Origin: CBDCCT01 sp965214995
GTDB taxonomy: Bacteria; Deinococcota; Deinococci; Deinococcales; Trueperaceae
Reading direction: 5' to 3'
Assembly: GCA_965214995.1 (NCBI GenBank)
Contig: CBDCCT010000002.1
Span: 1,984,001-2,048,000 of the forward strand
Length of the DNA stretch: 64,000 nucleotides
In this document: piece by piece, positions 22,346 to 29,709 of the stretch
Numbering within the stretch: position 1 is the stretch's first letter
Layout of the letters: each line of letters opens with the position of its first letter
Made by a program: the position numbers and the translations under genes
Notes under the pieces: generated by a model
Told to the model about the DNA's origin: nothing
What the model saw: the letters and a program-made list of their open reading frames with translations, nothing else
Database searches by the model: none

Positions 22346-22903
22346 CTACAACTTTGTTCCCGAGGTCCGCACGTGCTGCACGATAAGCTCCGTGCGGCTC
22401 TTCGCACCCAGCTTGTCTAAAATTTTGGAGACGTAAACCTTGACGGTCTTTTCAGAAAGCGTCAAACGCTGGGCGATCTGCTTGTTGGTCAAGCCCTCGA
22501 CAATAAGGCTGAGCACCTGGTGCTCCCTGGCGGTGAGCGTGGGCGCGCCCTGCGACCGGACGAAAAGGCTTAAGATGGACCGCTCGGCCCAGACTTCTCC
22601 CCCGAGCACCGCGTAGACGGCGCTCCCCACGTCCTCTGCGCTCTCCTCGCCGCTCAGGTAGCCCTTATAGCCCGCGTTCAAAACACAAATCTTGTCCGAG
22701 TCCATCCCGTCAATGAGCGCGAGCGTGGGCAGGTCGGGGGGCAGAGGATAGGGCGGCTTGAGGGTGCGCAAGCTCCAGATGGCCACGTCCGCCCGGGACG
22801 GCTTGGCGGGTCCTGTGACGACCTTGAGCCGCGCCCGCCCGAGCAGCGTTGCCAGCGCCTCGTCGATGAGTTTCGATTCGGAGTGAACCCATATGGTCGG
22901 CAT
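22346..22903 (-). CDS. LuxR/NarL-type regulator with degenerate receiver (paralogue A)
   Basis: 185 residues. A C-terminal GerE helix-turn-helix (PTLTAREHQVLSLIVEGLTN-KQIAQRLTLSEKTVKVYVSKI) is clear. The N-terminal ~110 residues have the rhythm of a receiver domain but not its chemistry: it begins IWVHSES with no acidic pair, the place of the phosphorylated Asp reads ADVAIWSLR (Ser), and the conserved Lys near the end is replaced by GYKGYLSGEES. It should not be phosphorylated by a kinase. Homologous to the two genes on the other side of the spacer. Start behind AAGGAG. Confidence 0.88.
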   Translation of the reverse strand: MPTIWVHSESKLIDEALATLLGRARLKVVTGPAKPSRADVAIWSLRTLKPPYPLPPDLPTLALIDGMDSDKICVLNAGYKGYLSGEESAEDVGSAVYAVLGGEVWAERSILSLFVRSQGAPTLTAREHQVLSLIVEGLTNKQIAQRLTLSEKTVKVYVSKILDKLGAKSRTELIVQHVRTSGTKL

Positions 22904-23250
22904 ATCTAAAGCTCCTTAGAACCAGACGCGCGGCTTCGGCCGCGGGACTGTCGAAGCCCATCCCAGACGACGCTAGAAGATGTTCATGAACTTCATTATA
23001 CTTAATTATAGTTTAATGTAAAACGCGTCAGCATCTTTGCTCGGTGTATCCGTCACAGACGCAGGTCCGTAAGAGGCGCTGCGCGGGGCTTAAGACTTCA
23101 GGCGTAGGTTCTCTACACCCCCCGACCCTGGACAAGAATGTCGCATACCCGCACAATGAAAGCCTCATAAGAGGTTCCGGCGCGCTTCCGGCACGTTCTC
23201 ACGCGTCGCGCTCTCCCGGAGCACAAGCCAGAAACGCAAGGGAGTGCTTG
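22904..23250. other. Divergent promoter spacer of the LuxR-like cluster
   Basis: 347 nt. It holds a marked AT-rich block at 22983-23022, the promoter described separately, and TATACT (22997) and TATAGT (23007) on the plus strand that could drive the divergent genes. Nothing recognisable in the rest. Confidence 0.5.
22995..23022 (-). promoter_or_regulatory. AT-rich promoter of paralogue A
   Basis: On the minus strand TTTACA, 16 nt, TATAAT. A near-consensus sigma-70 promoter in the most AT-rich stretch of the window; plus-strand -10-like boxes lie inside it. Confidence 0.6.
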
Positions 23251-23640
23251 ATGCACGTCTGGGTGCGCTCATCTTCAAACGTGACCGCGGCGGCGCTCGC
23301 GGAACTCGTGAGAGCCAGAGGCTTTTTCGCCTCTACCCGGCGGGAGCCCATGAGCGAGGTGGTGCTGTGGGACCTTTCCGGGGAAGACCTGGTTGGGGAA
23401 AACCCTGTTAGTGACGGCCCCATGAGGCTTGGCGGACGCGCCCTTCGTCCCCTCCCCACGCTGGTGCTCGTTCTGGACGAGGCGGCGGGCGCGCGGGTGT
23501 TCAGACTGGGGTACCGCGGCTACCTCACGCGCCGCGCGGACGGGGAGGCGCTCGAGCGGGCGCTCCTGGCGGTGTCGCGGGGCGGGGTGTGGGCCGGGGA
23601 TCATCCCCTTCATGAAGCGCCGCCTTGGCCGCCGGAGTAG
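23251..23640 (+). CDS. Receiver-like protein without DNA-binding domain (paralogue B)
   Basis: 129 residues from the ATG at 23251. Aligns by eye over its whole length with the N-terminal part of the neighbouring LuxR-like genes (VWVRSSSNVTAAALAELVRA, EVVLWDLS, LVLVLDEAAGARVFRLGYRG, ALERALLAVSRGGVWAGD) but ends where the others enter the HTH. It is therefore a stand-alone N-domain, possibly a decoy or dimerisation partner that modulates its paralogues, or a truncated relic. There is no strong Shine-Dalgarno (GGAG about 9 nt upstream). Confidence 0.75.
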   Translation: MHVWVRSSSNVTAAALAELVRARGFFASTRREPMSEVVLWDLSGEDLVGENPVSDGPMRLGGRALRPLPTLVLVLDEAAGARVFRLGYRGYLTRRADGEALERALLAVSRGGVWAGDHPLHEAPPWPPE

Positions 23641-23751
23641 ACCGAGGAGAGGCGGTAGGGCGTAGCGGAAGAAGGTTGTCTTTGCAAAAGGCGTTTTGTA
23701 CGGGTTGATGCAATCAGAGGTTCTTAGAGGAGCAAAGAGGAGGATGTTTTT

Positions 23752-24459
23752 ATGCAGACCGTCCGTGACGAGGTCCCACCCGCCGTCAAACCTGTTGCCG
23801 GTCCCGTGACCAAGGAGGGTGCTGCACGTCTCCATTTCGGCGGGAGGGCTCATACGCCCGTGGTGTGGGTTCGCTCGCCTTCGCACCTCATCAACGAGGC
23901 GCTGGGCGCGCTCCTCGCCAAAGCGGGTTGCGAGGGGGAAAGCGGGGCCGAGGTGCCGCCTCACGCCGACCTGGCGATGTGGGACCTGCGGGGCCTTTCG
24001 CCGCCCTACCCGCTCCCGCCGGGCGTCCCCACGCTCGCACTCATCGGCGAGAGCGACGCGGCCAAATTGGGCGCGTTGAGCGTAGGCTACCGCGGCTACT
24101 TGAGCGGCGAGGAGGCGGCGGACGAGGTGGGGCGCGCGGTGCGCGCGGTGCTGCGCGGGGACGTGTGGGCGGAGCGCCGTGTCCTAAACCGCGTGTTGAA
24201 CCGTCTGGTCACGTCAGGCCCTCCCACCCTGACGGAACGCGAAACGCAGGTTCTCACGTTGCTCCTCCAGGGACTTTCCAACAAGGGCATCGCCAAGCGC
24301 CTTGGGCTCGCCGAAAAAACCGTCAAGGTCTACGTCTCAGAATTGCTCTACAAGTACGAGTCGAAAAACCGCGCGGAGCTCATATTGCGCCACGAGCGGG
24401 AGCGGTCTTTCGAGCGCCGCGCCAAGGACGCCTCGAGGACTCACACCGGAGCGCCTTAG
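23752..24459 (+). CDS. LuxR/NarL-type regulator with degenerate receiver (paralogue C)
   Basis: 235 residues. A ~38-residue N-terminal extension (PPAVKPVAGPVTKEGAARL), then the N-domain VVWVRSPSHLINEALGALL, ADLAMWDLRGLSPPYPLPPG, SVGYRGYLSGEEAADEVGRA, and a GerE HTH (LTERETQVLTLLLQGLSN-KGIAKRLGLAEKTVKVYVSEL). An Asp is present at the phospho-acceptor-like position (MWDLR) but the N-terminal acidic pair and the conserved Lys are missing. C-terminal tail basic. Strong binding site AGAGGAGG before the ATG. The stop is followed within 2 nt by a MITE-like repeat. Confidence 0.88.
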   Translation: MQTVRDEVPPAVKPVAGPVTKEGAARLHFGGRAHTPVVWVRSPSHLINEALGALLAKAGCEGESGAEVPPHADLAMWDLRGLSPPYPLPPGVPTLALIGESDAAKLGALSVGYRGYLSGEEAADEVGRAVRAVLRGDVWAERRVLNRVLNRLVTSGPPTLTERETQVLTLLLQGLSNKGIAKRLGLAEKTVKVYVSELLYKYESKNRAELILRHERERSFERRAKDASRTHTGAP

Positions 24460-24460
24460 T

Positions 24461-24624
24461 GGGTGTTTGAGGAAAGCTCGAGTTCCTACCAAAGCCCCCC
24501 TTAATAAGGGAATTGGATCTATCTCTGACCGGCTTTATAGGGAGTTGACAGAGGCAGATCCCCCCTCACTCCCCCCTTGTCAAGGGGGGAGTCAAGGGGG
24601 AGGTCATGAGCGTCCAAACGCCCT
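24461..24624. repeat. MITE-like palindromic repeat, copy 2
   Basis: 164 bp with imperfect inverted ends (GGGTGTTTGA at the left, TCCAAACGCCCT at the right) and internal arms AGATCCCCCC, CCCCCCTTAATAAGGG and CCCCCTTGTCAAGGGGGG. It is the reverse-complement of the copy at 30333-30488 with point differences. No coding capacity, so any transposase would have to act in trans. Confidence 0.8.
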
Positions 24625-24852
24625 CTGGGGGGCGCGTTCTTAGGTTGGGGAGGGGCGGTTCCGATTTGGCGGTATCTACCCCGGTTATGCTCGGGTCGTC
24701 TCGAGTCGGACGCATGAGCCTAACAACCGTGTATAACGGCTTTATGAACACTGAGTCTATGGGTGCAGGTACTATCCTCAGAACTACGTTCTGGACAGTA
24801 CCCGTAAACTGAATACCGCTTAAACCAGATAATACCTGCTATACCTAGAGGC
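24625..24852 (+). other. Upstream region of DUF456 gene
   Basis: 228 nt with a G/C-rich then A/T-rich profile. Contains the nested hairpin at 24768-24802 and TATACC just before the DUF456 start; no coding sequence seen. Confidence 0.5.
24768..24802 (+). ncRNA. Nested hairpin upstream of DUF456 gene
   Basis: Outer stem GGTACT/AGTACC, inner stem CAGAAC/GTTCTG with a 3-nt loop (TAC), separated by short internal loops ATCCT and GAC. The two stems share one axis, as in small structured RNAs or a protein-binding site. 50 nt ahead of the next gene, no U-tract. Confidence 0.4.
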
Positions 24853-25332
24853 GTGGCTCTTTTTGCCTTTATTGTTTTTACGCTTCTTTACCTTGTAAGT
24901 ATTGCGGGCATCATCCTGCCCGTGCTGCCCGGCGTGCCCGTGGCCGCGGTGGGCGCGCTTCTGGCGGGGTGGATGACCGGCTTTGAGCGCTTGGGCGTCA
25001 CCGGGATTCTCTGGGTGGTGGCGCTGGCGGTGCTGTCAGGGGTGCTCGACTACGTGGCGGGCGTGGTGGGGGCCAAACGCTTCGGCGCGAGCCGGGCGGG
25101 GGTGTGGGGGAGCGTGATCGGCTCGCTCGTGGGCGTCATCTGGTTTCCGCCTTTTGGCTTTCTCCTGGGCGCGCTTTTAGGCGCGGTCGTGGCCGAAATC
25201 ATCAACCGCCGCAGCCTCCAGGAGTCCGCGCGTTCGGGCGTGGGCGCGCTGTTGGGCACGCTCGGCGGCGTGGTGGCGAAGTTTTTTATCGTGATTGCGA
25301 TTGGCATTATCGTGTTCCCGCGGCTCCTCTAG
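24853..25332 (+). CDS. DUF456 family membrane protein
   Basis: 159 residues, four to five hydrophobic segments (FIVFTLLYLVSIAGIILPVL, GVPVAAVGALLAGWMTG, GILWVVALAVLSGVLDYVAG, VIGSLVGVIWFPPFGFLLGA, VAKFFIVIAIGIIVF) with the family's PGVPxxxxGxLxAG and DYxAGxxGAKRFGASRAGxWG motifs. Function of the family is unknown. GTG start, weak AGAGG site next to it. Confidence 0.9.
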   Translation: MALFAFIVFTLLYLVSIAGIILPVLPGVPVAAVGALLAGWMTGFERLGVTGILWVVALAVLSGVLDYVAGVVGAKRFGASRAGVWGSVIGSLVGVIWFPPFGFLLGALLGAVVAEIINRRSLQESARSGVGALLGTLGGVVAKFFIVIAIGIIVFPRLL

Positions 25333-25567
25333 CGTTTTGGGCGCGTCTCGGCGTCACGTTCTAAGATAACGCGCGGCGCGTGACATTTGCCTCTGCCCGT
25401 TGCGTTGCGTAGCCAAAGGCGCGGCGGGGGAATATACTGGGGGCGTTTGTGACTGGGCTCGAGGCCCCCCACCCCGCTCAAGCTCCCTCACGGCTGGCTT
25501 GTTCACGGCTGATCAGGGGACAAGGGTGGGCGCGTAAGAACGCCTCGAGCTGTACGAAAGGGAATTT

Positions 25568-26530
25568 ATGGACCCCATCATGCTCCAACTCGGACCGCTG
25601 GCGCTCCGCTGGTACGGTTTTCTCATCGCCCTGGGCGTGCTTCTGGGCACCTGGGTCGCCGTCAGGCTCGCGCCGAAGCGCGGCTTAGACCCCGAAAAGC
25701 TGCTCGACATGCTCGTGTACTTGGTGCTCGCGGGCATCGTCGGCGCGCGCTTGGTGTACGTGCTCACCTCGCCGAGCGCCTTTTTCGGCCCCGGCGGCGA
25801 CCCGGTGTCGGCCCTTTACATTTGGCAGGGCGGCATCTCCTTTCACGGGGGCGTGCTGGGCATCGTGCTGGCGGTGTGGATTTATGCGCGCATCCACCGG
25901 CTCAACATGTGGGCTTACTTAGACGTGATGATGCCCACCGCGGCCTTTGGCATTATCGGCGGGCGCATCGGCAATTTTATGAACGGCACCGACACGGGCG
26001 GACGCTTGACGGACTGGCCCGTCGGCTTCACCTGGCCCGCGCCGGGCACGGACACCCTTGGCGCGTTCGGGCGTTTCGTGTTTGGCGACAACCTGTGGGC
26101 GTCCTTTAGGGGCGTGTGCATCCTCCCGAACGAAATTGTTTACAACACGACCCAAGCATTTTGTACCGGCGACTATGTGCGCGGCCCCGTCCACCTGACC
26201 CAGTTTTACGGCGTGGTCGTGGGCGTGCTCCTTATCTTTATCACCTTCTGGGCGCTCTCGCGCCGCCGCGCGCCGGGTTACGTGTTCTGGATGTTCGTCC
26301 TTTGGTATTCGGTGTTGCGCTCTGTGCTGGAAGAGACCTTCCGCGACAACCCGCTCTTCTGGAATCTTTACCTCTCCGAAGGTTTGAACGAGCCCGGCGT
26401 GGGTCTTTTCACGCTCACGCAGCTCGTGAGCATCCCGCTTGTCCTCGTGGCGCTCTACATGCTCCTGACGCTTTCCCCGACCGAAACCGACCGGGGCGAG
26501 CGCGCCCGCCTGGAGGCGCGCAGGCGGTGA
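25568..26530 (+). CDS. lgt: Prolipoprotein diacylglyceryl transferase
   Basis: 320 residues, seven membrane segments. It transfers diacylglycerol from phosphatidylglycerol to the lipobox Cys of prolipoproteins, the first step for the several lipoproteins in this window. Visible are the N-terminal MLQLGPLALRWYGFLIALG, the WQGGISFHGGVLG motif with the catalytic His, the Lgt signature GGRIGNFMNGTDTG and the C-terminal YSVLRSVLEETFRDN. Longer than E. coli Lgt (291) through an insert at 145-195. GTGA overlap with the next gene. Confidence 0.96.
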   Translation: MDPIMLQLGPLALRWYGFLIALGVLLGTWVAVRLAPKRGLDPEKLLDMLVYLVLAGIVGARLVYVLTSPSAFFGPGGDPVSALYIWQGGISFHGGVLGIVLAVWIYARIHRLNMWAYLDVMMPTAAFGIIGGRIGNFMNGTDTGGRLTDWPVGFTWPAPGTDTLGAFGRFVFGDNLWASFRGVCILPNEIVYNTTQAFCTGDYVRGPVHLTQFYGVVVGVLLIFITFWALSRRRAPGYVFWMFVLWYSVLRSVLEETFRDNPLFWNLYLSEGLNEPGVGLFTLTQLVSIPLVLVALYMLLTLSPTETDRGERARLEARRR

Positions 26531-27507
26531 GTGAACTCTCCCCGCTGGCCGTCGTGATTCTGGCGGCGGGTCAGGGCACGCGGATGAAGTCGGCGTTGCC
26601 CAAGCCTCTGCACGAGGCGGCGGGGCGTCCGCTGGTCGAGCACGTCGTGCGCGCGGCGCTGCCGCTAGAGCCCGCTCACATCGTTGTGGTGGTGGGTCAT
26701 GGAGCCGACCTTATCAAGGCGCGGCTCAAGGGTTATCCCCTCACCTTTGTAATCCAAGCAGAACAGCGAGGCACGGGGCACGCGCTGCTCGAGGCGGAGG
26801 CGGCGCTAGGGGACTTCGGGGGCCGCATCATGGTGCTTAACGGCGACGGCCCTTTGCTCCGCACCGAGACCCTGCGCGCGCTCCTCGAGCAAACCGGGGA
26901 AGAATCCAAAACCGGGATGTCGCTCCTCACCTGCGAGGTCGCCGACCCGACCGGCTTGGGGCGCATCGTCCGCGACGGGGCGGGCGGCGTGGCGCGCGTT
27001 GTTGAGGAAAAGGACGCGACGCCCTGCGAAAGGCGCATTTCTGAAATCAACGCGGGCGTCTACCTGTTCGGGCCGGAGGTGTTCGCGCTCTCCAGGGGGC
27101 TCTCAGACCGTAACGCCGCCGGGGAATACTACCTGACCGACCTCATCGGCCTTTACCTGCGAGCGGGCCGCGCGGTGCGGGCGGTGCGCGCGAACGATGA
27201 GACGGAAGTCCTGGGCGTCAACGACCGTCGCGGGCTCGCCCAGGTTGACCGGCTGTTGCGCGACCGCGTCCGCGACCGCTGGCTCCTTGCGGGCGTGACG
27301 ATGATAGCCCCCGAGCAAATTTTCATCGACGACATGGTGACGCTAGCCCCCGACGTGACGCTCTACCCCGGCGTGTGGCTGCGGGGCGAGACGGTGGTGG
27401 GGCGCGGCGCGGTGGTGGGGCCTTACGCGCATCTCGAGCACTGCCGCGTGGCCGAGAACGCAGTGGTCGCCCCACACACGGTCGCGCGCGACGAAACCTT
27501 TTACTGA
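26527..27507 (+). CDS. glmU: GlmU-type UDP-GlcNAc pyrophosphorylase, C-terminally short
   Basis: 326 residues against about 450 for bifunctional GlmU. The uridylyltransferase domain is complete: VVILAAGQGTRMKSALPKPL, QAEQRGTGHALLEAE, LNGDGPLLRTETL and EINAGVYLFGP. The left-handed beta-helix has only its first few hexapeptide turns (DDMVTLAPDVTLYPGVWLRG, GAVVGPYAHLEHCRVAENAV) and stops at DETFY, so the acetyltransferase active site of full GlmU is missing. The sequence after the stop is AT-rich and non-coding, so a frameshift does not restore it. GTG start overlapping lgt stop by 4 nt. Confidence 0.85.
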   Translation: MSELSPLAVVILAAGQGTRMKSALPKPLHEAAGRPLVEHVVRAALPLEPAHIVVVVGHGADLIKARLKGYPLTFVIQAEQRGTGHALLEAEAALGDFGGRIMVLNGDGPLLRTETLRALLEQTGEESKTGMSLLTCEVADPTGLGRIVRDGAGGVARVVEEKDATPCERRISEINAGVYLFGPEVFALSRGLSDRNAAGEYYLTDLIGLYLRAGRAVRAVRANDETEVLGVNDRRGLAQVDRLLRDRVRDRWLLAGVTMIAPEQIFIDDMVTLAPDVTLYPGVWLRGETVVGRGAVVGPYAHLEHCRVAENAVVAPHTVARDETFY

Positions 27508-27512
27508 AGCGT

Positions 27513-27602
27513 GAATAAAAAATAAAAAGAGCACCGGTCCTCGCAACAACGTAGGGGATGATGATTGCGAGAGAGCGTATTGAGAAGGTTGACCGGCGCT
27601 CT
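27513..27602 (-). terminator. Structured terminator of the DUF3140 gene
   Basis: An outer stem of 11 positions with one mismatch (GAGCACCGGTC at 27529 with GACCGGCGCTC at 27591) encloses a second stem CTCGCAA/TTGCGAG. On the minus strand the outer stem is followed by TTTTTATTTTTT, a strong U-tract. The loop of the inner stem holds about 18 nt. It lies between converging genes. Confidence 0.75.
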
Positions 27603-27678
27603 TGTCATGAGGATAGGCGATGGGCTCTTACAAAACTCTTATCCCCCAATTGCTAAGAAATTTTCCGCGTGCAAAAAG

Positions 27679-28038
27679 TTAGCAGCCAGCCCCGTCCTCT
27701 TTGCAGGGGTCGTGGCCCCAGTTCATCAGCGAGTAGCGCCAGCGGCTCTCTTTGATGTCGCTCTCGGGACCCTGCGCGCTGTGCCGCTTGATATAAGAAA
27801 TCACCCGACCCATCATTTCATAGTCGTCGTCGGTGTAGTCGTCCACCTTCTTATGCTTAATGTCAACAATGCGCTCGCCGCTCTTGTGGCCGATGGCCTC
27901 GCCGTCGCCGCTGTCTTGGCCGACGGACTCGGATTCTTCGGTCTGGAGCCATTCTTCCAGCTCCTTGGGTGCCATGTTGACCAAATCGCCAAATTCCTTG
28001 CGTGTTTCCTTTTGTTCGTCCGCCTTGTTGTCTGCCAC
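27679..28038 (-). CDS. DUF3140 family protein
   Basis: 119 residues from the GTG at 28038 (behind AGGGGGA, 7 nt). The DUF3140 pattern is complete: LVNMAPKELEEWLQTEESES-VGQ, GHKSGERIVDI, MMGRVISYIKRHSAQGP and WRYSLMNWGHDP. Function unknown; homologues are stress-associated in several phyla. Same strand as the sulfite-oxidase-like gene, 89 nt apart, so the two may be co-transcribed. An ATG at 28080 would add 14 unrelated residues. Confidence 0.88.
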   Translation of the reverse strand: MADNKADEQKETRKEFGDLVNMAPKELEEWLQTEESESVGQDSGDGEAIGHKSGERIVDIKHKKVDDYTDDDYEMMGRVISYIKRHSAQGPESDIKESRWRYSLMNWGHDPCKEDGAGC

Positions 28039-28127
28039 TGTCCATCCCCCTGCTCGAGCGAGTCGTCTCATGAATGTCATCTTGTAAACGTCGTCTCGTG
28101 AATCTTGCGCCTTTTGCGCAGGTTGGT

Positions 28128-28712
28128 TTAGCTGTAACGCTCCTCCTTAAAAGGGTCGCCGCGGTTGTGGTAGCCGTTGCGCTCCCAAAAGCCGGGCCGG
28201 TCGCCCTTCATAAACTCAATACCCTGAAGCCACTTCGCGCTCTTCCAGGCGTAGAGGTGAGGGATGAGAGCGCGGAGCGGGCCACCGTGTTCGACTGGGA
28301 TGTCTTCGCCCTCCAGAGTGTGCGCCACCAGGCAGTCTTGCGCCAGAAAATCCTCGAGCCGCAAGTTCGTCGTATAACCGCCGTAGCAGTGAAACATCAC
28401 GTGCGTCGCCTCGGGGTCGGGTTTCAGACCCGCCATGAGGTCGGTCGTCAACACGCCTGTCCAGCTCACGTCGAGTTTGGACCAGTGGGTCACGCAGTGA
28501 AAGTCGCGGGTGAGCGTCGTCTGCGGCAGCGCCATGAGGTCATCCCAGTTGAGGCGCGTTTCTTTGGTGAGGCCGTAGAGTTTGAGCTCGAGCTCCTCCT
28601 TACTCACGCGCGGCGTCGGGCCGTAGGTGAGGACCGGGAAGCGGTCGGTCACGCTTTGGCCGGGGGGGACTTTGGGGTTATCGGGCTCTTTGCGGAACAT
28701 TTTGCCTAACAT
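28128..28712 (-). CDS. Molybdopterin-dependent oxidoreductase, sulfite-oxidase/YedY-like
   Basis: 194 residues, a SUOX-fold catalytic core without the Tat signal of MsrP/YedY, so cytoplasmic. RDFHCVTHWSKLDVSWTGVL carries the Cys that would ligate molybdenum, followed by HVMFHCYGGYTTNLRLEDF, LVAHTLEGEDIPVEHGGPLR and HLYAWKSAKWLQGIEFM. Natural electron acceptor and substrate unknown. TAGCGT lies 7 nt before the ATG at 28712, so leaderless; a GTG three codons earlier is the alternative. MogA-like gene at 16.4 kb would serve its cofactor. Confidence 0.9.
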   Translation of the reverse strand: MLGKMFRKEPDNPKVPPGQSVTDRFPVLTYGPTPRVSKEELELKLYGLTKETRLNWDDLMALPQTTLTRDFHCVTHWSKLDVSWTGVLTTDLMAGLKPDPEATHVMFHCYGGYTTNLRLEDFLAQDCLVAHTLEGEDIPVEHGGPLRALIPHLYAWKSAKWLQGIEFMKGDRPGFWERNGYHNRGDPFKEERYS

Positions 28713-28719
28713 GACGGTC

Positions 28720-28725
28720 ACGCTA
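28720..28725 (-). promoter_or_regulatory. -10 box, leaderless start of the molybdoenzyme gene
   Basis: TAGCGT on the minus strand, 7 nt before the ATG at 28712; weak match. Confidence 0.4.
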
Positions 28726-28836
28726 TCACGCGTTTGTTGTTCAAACGTTGGCCTAATCGACGGTTTGGCTGTTTTGGGTCACGCTAAAAAAGTTCATTTC
28801 GAGATGCTCCTTGGCTGCTGAACCCTCTCCTTTAGA

Positions 28837-28842
28837 TATACT
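28837..28842 (+). promoter_or_regulatory. -10 box of the TrmJ-like gene, decides the GTG start
   Basis: TATACT, 7 nt before the GTG at 28850. It excludes the TTG at 28811 as main start, because that lies upstream of the -10 box. Confidence 0.55.
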
Positions 28843-28849
28843 CGAGGCC

Positions 28850-29560
28850 GTGCCAGGCTTGAGGATCATCCTTGTCAGACCTAAAGAGCCCGCCAACGTG
28901 GGCTCGAGCGCGCGGGCGATGAAAAACTTTGGCTTGAGCGACCTTTTTCTGGTCGCCCCGCAGCGGCGGGTGGGAGCCGCCGCTTACGCGCTCGCCTCGC
29001 ACGCAGGAGACGTGCTGGATGATGCTACCCACTGCGACACGCTTACTGAAGCGGTCGCAGGCCTTAAGCTCGTTCTCGGCACCACCGCGCGCCCGCGGGC
29101 CGCGGAAGGTCAGAGGGTCTACACGCTTAACGAAGCGGCCACCGCGCTACCCGCCGAGGGCGTCGGCGTTGTGTTCGGTCCCGAGGACTTTGGCCTCTCC
29201 AACGACGACCTCGCCCACTGCCAGGGCTACATCCGAATTCCCACCGCCGCCTACGCCTCGCTCAATCTCGCGCAGGCGGTGGGGCTCGTGGCTTACGAAT
29301 GGTTTACAGCCCACGCGGAAGCCGCGCAACCAGATACCCTGACCGATCTAGCCCCCCGGGATGAACTCGAGCCCTTCTATACGCAACTTTTAGACACCCT
29401 GCACCTGATTGGCTATACCGACGCGCAGCGCGAAAGGAGCGCCGACCGCCTCTTCCGAAACGTGTTCGACCGCGCGGGGCTCTCGAGCCGCGAGGTGCTG
29501 GCCCTGCGCGGCCTGTGCCGCCAGATTGCGTGGGCGGTAAAGAAAAGTGATGAGCGGTGA
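28850..29560 (+). CDS. tRNA/rRNA 2'-O-methyltransferase, TrmJ family (SPOUT)
   Basis: 236 residues. RIILVRPKEPANVGSSARAM is the TrmJ/TrmH motif 1 with the catalytic Arg, VGVVFGPEDFGLSNDDL is motif 2 and RIPTAAYASLNLAQAVGLVA is motif 3 with the SAM-binding knot. TrmJ methylates the ribose of tRNA position 32 in E. coli; the target here is inferred only from fold. The C-terminal ~80 residues form the expected helical extension. A TTG at 28811 would add 13 residues. Confidence 0.9.
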   Translation: MPGLRIILVRPKEPANVGSSARAMKNFGLSDLFLVAPQRRVGAAAYALASHAGDVLDDATHCDTLTEAVAGLKLVLGTTARPRAAEGQRVYTLNEAATALPAEGVGVVFGPEDFGLSNDDLAHCQGYIRIPTAAYASLNLAQAVGLVAYEWFTAHAEAAQPDTLTDLAPRDELEPFYTQLLDTLHLIGYTDAQRERSADRLFRNVFDRAGLSSREVLALRGLCRQIAWAVKKSDER

Positions 29561-29616
29561 GTGGGTAGTGGTTAGTCTTTTCTAATCACTCACCACTAAC
29601 GGCTAACCACTCTCAA
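29561..29616. repeat. Imperfect palindromic intergenic repeat with GTGGTTAG arms
   Basis: GTGGTTAG near 29576 pairs with CTAACCAC near 29606, with further overlap between GGTGAGTGG and CTCACCACT. A short, multi-armed repeat right after the TrmJ-like stop; it may terminate transcription on either strand. Confidence 0.5.
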
Positions 29617-29697
29617 GCGAGTTCGAAACACTCTCCCTCTCCGCCATGCTCAAGGCGTGTTGGGGCTTGCTTCACCCCCGTCTCATGGGTGGTGGGG

Positions 29698-29703
29698 TAT
29701 GTT
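29698..29703 (+). promoter_or_regulatory. -10 box, leaderless start of DUF11-like secreted protein
   Basis: TATGTT, 6 nt before the ATG at 29710. Confidence 0.55.
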
Positions 29704-29709
29704 GGGGGT

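Noticed and set aside
22118..22420. Plus-strand open frame in the lipoprotein/LuxR spacer
   Set aside because: It runs into the antisense of the LuxR-like gene and lacks a start signal or family resemblance.
29561..29616. GTGGTTAG repeat as part of the MITE family
   Set aside because: Its arms do not share the AGGGTGTTTG ends or GATCCCCC core; kept as a separate repeat.
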